From positions 1-16,774 of the forward strand of contig CALFMO010000019.1 in the NCBI GenBank assembly GCA_937879855.1: DNA of 16,774 bases, written 5' to 3'. How positions within the stretch are numbered: the first letter of the stretch is position 1; each line of letters starts with the position of its first letter. The position numbers were made by a program, and so were the translations under genes. The notes beneath the pieces are model-generated. The model did no database searches, was not told the origin of the DNA, and saw only the letters and a list, made by a program, of their open reading frames with translations. Origin of the DNA: an uncultured Acidobacteriaceae bacterium. Lineage in GTDB: Bacteria; Acidobacteriota; Terriglobia; Terriglobales; Acidobacteriaceae. Positions 14,302 through 16,774 of the stretch are shown here, in pieces.

Positions 14302-14606
14302 ATACAACGACTTTCTCGTAGTGTCTTCCCTTTCTTCGATTCGCTCCCGTATCCGTTCGTTTCCATCCGCGGTGAAGTGCTGCCTATCAAGCGGTGCTTA
14401 GTCACTGTTCGTTCGAAACGCTTCGTCGTCTTTCTGGCCAACGGCTCGGGCGGACAAACTGAGGTGGCCCGCATTTGACATCCCGTCAACGTTCGATTGA
14501 ATCGCGAGCGTAAGGCTATCGTGCGCCAGAGATCCATTCCGAAAGTGTTGGAAACAGCAGCGGAACAGTTTGAGATTCTTGTCGCCGCGTGGGAGGCTAT
14601 GCACGC
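14302..14606. other. gap holding only a decayed reading frame
   Basis: About 300 bp between the HigA-like gene and the DUF2442 gene. The right part is the possible DUF4160 remnant described separately. The left part has no recognisable gene, repeat or terminator. Confidence 0.4.
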
Positions 14607-14610
14607 ATGA
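14479..14610 (+). pseudogene. possible DUF4160-like C-terminal remnant
   Basis: In the frame ending TGA at 14608-14610, 43 codons are open after an in-frame TGA at 14476. The end, KVLETAAEQFEILVAAWEAMHA, resembles the C-terminal helix of DUF4160 proteins (I..LI.EH...I..AW). DUF4160 genes commonly sit directly before DUF2442 genes, and the ATGA overlap with the next gene (14607) is what an intact pair would show. The in-frame stop and the lack of the usual N-terminal YRFFFYS motif indicate decay. The match is weak. Confidence 0.3.
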
Positions 14611-15092
14611 CACGCCATCGGGTCATCACAACGGACGCGGAGATCGATGCCGCTATTGCGGAAGCACGCGCGCAAGAGAATAATCGATCCCGTGCGGTCA
14701 AGGCGTATTATGACGCGTCCGACGATAAAGTCGTCATCCGTCTCGCTTCCGGCGTTGATGTTGCCATTCCCCGCACGCACCTACAGGGTCTTGAAAATGC
14801 AACACGCACCCAAGCGGCTGAGCTCCAACTGGAAGGGGCAGGCTCCGGGCTCCACTGGGCGTCCTTGGATGTTGACCACTATATCCCTGGGCTTCTCGCT
14901 GGAGTGTTCGGAACGCGACGCTGGATGAGCGAGCTTGGCCGCAAGGGCGGCGCTGTCCGAAACGCGGCAAAGGCCGCGGCCGCGCGCGCGAATGGCCGTA
15001 AGGGCGGCCGTCCTCGTCGGAATGCTCGGGCCGTGGCGGCGAGCAGTCTCGCCGCACGCCGGAAGCGCAAGCGTGCCGCCCGCCGCGCGTAA
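14607..15092 (+). CDS. DUF2442 domain protein
   Basis: A 161-residue protein. DUF2442 spans roughly residues 32-100 (AYYDASDDKVVIRLASGVDVAIPRTHL, later LHWASLDVDHYIPGLLAG). The C-terminal tail has the repeated basic motif seen in many members: GRKGG at 111-115 and GRKGGRPRR at 130-138, followed by Arg/Lys/Ala-rich residues that suggest nucleic-acid contact. The family's function is not established; it is often found beside DUF4160 in TA-like pairs. ATG 14607 was chosen over the GTG at 14589 because it overlaps a preceding stop as ATGA and fits the family start. Confidence 0.8.
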   Translation: MTRHRVITTDAEIDAAIAEARAQENNRSRAVKAYYDASDDKVVIRLASGVDVAIPRTHLQGLENATRTQAAELQLEGAGSGLHWASLDVDHYIPGLLAGVFGTRRWMSELGRKGGAVRNAAKAAAARANGRKGGRPRRNARAVAASSLAARRKRKRAARRA

Positions 15093-15157
15093 ACCGTTAT
15101 CAAGTTGCATAGAAAACGAAACACTTTCCTGAGGTGCGCCGTTGCACCTTCCACGAA

Positions 15158-15187
15158 TTGACCTGGTTCCCTCAAGAAGGATATGAT
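15158..15187 (+). promoter_or_regulatory. promoter of the DUF104/PIN operon
   Basis: TTGACC (15158-15163), 18-base spacer, TATGAT (15182-15187): each hexamer is one base off consensus. The expected transcript start near 15194 leaves a short leader containing GGAGG (15201-15205). Confidence 0.5.
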
Positions 15188-15214
15188 GCCATCGAGGGTA
15201 GGAGGGTTATGGCC

Positions 15215-15469
15215 ATGGGCAAGTTCATCAGGGCGCGGATTCGTGAGGGCCGGATCGAGCCGGCGGAGTCAGTGCAGCTCCCGCCCGACGGCACTGAGGT
15301 TCTCGTCAGCCTTGAAGAAGCAGACCGCGCGAACGAGTGGTTCCGAGAGCTGCACAGGCTTTTCACACCGATGCGCGCGGAACTCGCCGCGGAGTCGGAG
15401 GAGGCAGTTGACGAGCGGATCGCCCAGGCAGTGAAGGTGAGCCGGGCGAGGAAGCGTGGCAAAGCCTAA
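15215..15469 (+). CDS. DUF104/AF2212-like antitoxin
   Basis: An 84-residue protein whose first 35 residues, MGKFIRARIREGRIEPAES then LPPDGTEVLVSLEE, match the AbrB-like antitoxin family DUF104 (AF2212-like), partners of PIN toxins. The remainder is helical and charged and would wrap the toxin. ATG 15215 is nine bases after GGAGG; the in-frame ATG 15209 is only three bases away from it. The stop overlaps the PIN gene start by 14 bases. Its toxin has been cut short, so the protein may now be an orphan antitoxin. Confidence 0.75.
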   Translation: MGKFIRARIREGRIEPAESVQLPPDGTEVLVSLEEADRANEWFRELHRLFTPMRAELAAESEEAVDERIAQAVKVSRARKRGKA

Positions 15470-15623
15470 GGTTGTCTTCGACACAAATGTCTTCGTCCGG
15501 GCGTTGATCAACCCTAAAGGGGTCAACGCCCGACTCATTGCGTCTCTTGATCGGTACATTCTGGTTACCCAGGTCATCGGTTCAAATCCGATCGCCGGCT
15601 TCAGGCCACCTCGAGCCTGCTAA
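15456..15623 (+). pseudogene. PIN-domain toxin (VapC-like), truncated by tRNA fragment
   Basis: GTG 15456 opens a frame reading KPKVVFDTNVFVRALINPKG, the N-terminus of PIN ribonuclease toxins with the first catalytic Asp in FDTN. PIN toxins of this class have about 130-145 residues. Here the homology stops at YILVT (codon 38), exactly where the tRNA fragment begins at 15571. The frame then translates the fragment as QVIGSNPIAGF and stops at 15621-15623. The remaining catalytic acidic residues are missing, so it cannot be an active nuclease. The overlap with the antitoxin gene is the normal VapBC layout. Confidence 0.8.
15571..15603 (+). repeat. shortened tRNA 3' fragment, attachment-site copy 4
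   Basis: Thirty-three bases from the variable loop (AGGTC) to the CCA end, with one mismatch (CTTCA for CTCCA). The anticodon loop is absent. The left boundary lies inside a PIN toxin gene, so this marks a breakpoint. The right side is unlike that of copies 1 and 3. Confidence 0.8.
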
Positions 15624-16198
15624 AGATGCTTGGGGGGGCGATGCTTACCGGGCCGAACGCTGCGAGGGGATCTTGGAGTTACAGCTTCCGGCAGCTTAAG
15701 CGTGAAGCCTTGCGCGTTCGGCAGAACCGCTCGGATCTCCAGTTCGGCACCAAGTGCCTTGATTGCTTTTCTTAACGTTAGCAGTTGCGATTTCGCGACG
15801 TTCTTCTCGAGGTCAGACACGGCAGCCTGTGAGACCCTAAGACGTCGTGCCAATTGTGCCTGCGAAAACCTAAGATGTTCCCGTAGTTCTGCGAGTGTTA
15901 GTTCGGATGGAGCCGCAGTACTTTTTCCTAACTTGATTAGCTCAAAGACTCGCTCCACGGTTTCTTCCACGCTCGAGAGAACCTCGTCAGGTCCCTGGCC
16001 ATAGTAGATCTTCCGATGAGGGTCCGCGGAAGAAATCCCGAAGCCACGGTGTGGGCGCCACTCGATATTGACAGCCTTGTTGGCAAGCGCGACATCCAAC
16101 ATCCATGGACCGTTGGAATTGCGAGGCTCGTCTATCACAGCTGACAGTCCAGGGAGGCGTGCTTCGAGTTTCTGCTTGAGCGTTTGGATCTGGCTCAT
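15620..16198 (-). CDS. XRE-family HTH regulator with extra N-terminal domain
   Basis: A 192-residue DNA-binding protein. Residues 101-150 form an XRE helix-turn-helix: LTLAELREHLRFSQAQLARRLRVSQAAVSDLEKN. The N-terminal 95 residues are a separate domain (MLDVALANKAVNIEWRPHRGFGIS, later IYYGQGPDEVLSSVEETVERVFELI) that I cannot name. The C-terminal 25 residues are Pro/Arg/Lys-rich and end 17 bases from tRNA fragment copy 4, so the tail may have been altered by that junction. ATG 16198 overlaps the stop of the upstream small gene as ATGA. It probably represses the operator in the shared promoter and may act as the antitoxin of the pair. Confidence 0.82.
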   Translation of the reverse strand: MSQIQTLKQKLEARLPGLSAVIDEPRNSNGPWMLDVALANKAVNIEWRPHRGFGISSADPHRKIYYGQGPDEVLSSVEETVERVFELIKLGKSTAAPSELTLAELREHLRFSQAQLARRLRVSQAAVSDLEKNVAKSQLLTLRKAIKALGAELEIRAVLPNAQGFTLKLPEAVTPRSPRSVRPGKHRPPKHL

Positions 16199-16551
16199 TG
16201 CCCGGTTACCCCCTTGCCATCTGCACCGTTCTTCGACAAGACGACTCCGCCCGCGAGAGTCCTTATCTCAATTGATCCATTCTCGCCGATCAGAGTGTTG
16301 TGTTGCAGGCTTCGGAATCTCCGCACTTTCGGATACCGACTGACCTTGCGTTCGCTATCCGGTTGCGGCGGATATAGCCGGCCGTCCGTTTGCCATTTCG
16401 ACGGGTCGTACGGCACGCCGGACATCTCGCCCTCCACTTGGTTGAGCGTCCTGTTGATCTGGGTCCAAGCTTCCTCAAAACTGGTCGCCGCCGGGAGCTC
16501 CCGAAGCCGTCGGTAGAACTCCTCCAAACGCTTGGCTTTGGAAGCAGCCAT
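16195..16551 (-). CDS. conserved small protein paired with XRE regulator, possible toxin
   Basis: A 118-residue protein. The first 45 residues are helical and basic. The second half has motifs I recall from a conserved family of unknown role: DGRLYPPQPD (57-66), RRFRSLQHNTLIGENGSIEI (77-96) and LSKNGADGKGV (105-115). Position first in a two-gene operon with an ATGA overlap to an HTH gene resembles a toxin-first TA unit, but no toxin fold is evident, so the role is inference. No ribosome binding site precedes the ATG, and the promoter places the transcript start only a few bases before it. Confidence 0.7.
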   Translation of the reverse strand: MAASKAKRLEEFYRRLRELPAATSFEEAWTQINRTLNQVEGEMSGVPYDPSKWQTDGRLYPPQPDSERKVSRYPKVRRFRSLQHNTLIGENGSIEIRTLAGGVVLSKNGADGKGVTGQ

Positions 16552-16560
16552 GACGGATAA

Positions 16561-16589
16561 ATAATAAACCGCAGTTTATAAATTGTCAA
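16561..16589 (-). promoter_or_regulatory. strong promoter with spacer operator for the XRE pair
   Basis: On the minus strand, perfect -35 TTGACA (16584-16589), 17-base spacer and -10 TATTAT (16561-16566). The spacer and -10 hold the inverted repeat TAAAC-CGCA-GTTTA (16565-16578), which extends to 8-bp arms with one mismatch (16562-16581). A bound repressor would cover the -10 and spacer, the usual layout for TA autorepression. The transcript would begin near 16554, about three bases before the ATG. Confidence 0.7.
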
Positions 16590-16716
16590 ACACAGGATTT
16601 GCCCCATGGTTAGGGGCACCAGCGTATCAGGTGTCTTCGCCACTCCTTTTAGTTCTCAGACCTCTAGATTGCTATCGGAGGAGGGAGCGCAAGCGGTCGC
16701 CCTAGGTGGCAATGCG
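16590..16716. other. intergenic region before att copy 5
   Basis: No gene is visible. TAGGGGCACC at 16610-16619 is one base off the TTGGGGCACC unit seen beside the other attachment sites and could be a relic of the same recombinase arm sequence. Confidence 0.35.
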
Positions 16717-16761
16717 TTCGTAATGCGCAGGTCATCGGTTCAAATCCGATCGCCGGCTCCA
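16717..16761 (+). repeat. tRNA-Thr(CGT) 3' fragment, attachment-site copy 5
   Basis: Exact copy of the 45 bp at 11-55, again without a 5' tRNA half (preceding bases GTGGCAATGCG). The 13 bases that follow keep AAGGGT at the same spacing as copies 1 and 3, so a further cassette with a diverged tail probably starts here and runs past the window. Confidence 0.85.
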
Positions 16762-16774
16762 TATTTTCAAGGGT

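Noticed and set aside
1..16774. CRISPR array or intact insertion sequence
   Set aside because: No regularly spaced repeats with unique spacers and no transposase gene or terminal inverted repeats were seen; the tRNA fragments are kilobases apart.

Overview
The window looks like a stretch of accessory genome from a moderately high-GC, Gram-negative-type bacterium. GC-rich codon use, Tat-exported solute-binding protein, and many chromosomal toxin-antitoxin (TA) modules suggest a soil or water organism. Gemmatimonadota-like content is one guess, but no marker gene settles the phylum.

The organising feature is a repeated 3' piece of one tRNA gene. An exact 45-bp segment runs from the anticodon loop (TTCGTAA, anticodon CGT, threonine) through the variable loop, T-arm and acceptor to the encoded CCA. 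It occurs at 11-55, 13219-13263 and 16717-16761. A diverged copy lies at 3923-3961 and a shortened one at 15571-15603. No full tRNA is visible. Three copies carry, on their CCA side, a related or decayed sequence that reads on the minus strand into the tRNA piece; at 3940-4200 it resembles a broken tyrosine-recombinase C-terminus. The copies are best read as attachment-site scars that cut the region into consecutive cassettes. No intact integrase is present, so mobility would need a recombinase supplied in trans.

Cassette A (56-3922): a small membrane-anchored protein, a possible PD-(D/E)XK-like protein of unknown function, and a minus-strand Xre/MbcA-type antitoxin with a RES-domain toxin. 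Cassette B (3962-13218): a co-directional catabolic operon with a GntR/FCD regulator, an acetamidase/formamidase-family enzyme, a Tat-exported family-5 solute-binding protein, a sulfatase with a CxPxR motif, two DppB/DppC-type permeases, a formylglycine-generating enzyme and an enolase-superfamily acid-sugar dehydratase-like enzyme. It reads as uptake and cytoplasmic breakdown of a sulfated, possibly amide-bearing compound. The ATPase subunits of the importer are not in the window.

Cassette C (13264-15570): a HigB/HigA-like TA pair, a DUF2442 protein behind a decayed DUF4160-like reading frame, and a DUF104-type antitoxin with a PIN toxin cut off after about 38 residues by the next tRNA fragment. 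Cassette D (15604-16716): a minus-strand pair, a small conserved protein and an XRE regulator overlapping by ATGA, behind a near-consensus promoter with a palindrome in its spacer. Three separate cassettes or units have candidate promoters placed so that transcription would start at or within a few bases of the start codon, suggesting leaderless mRNAs.
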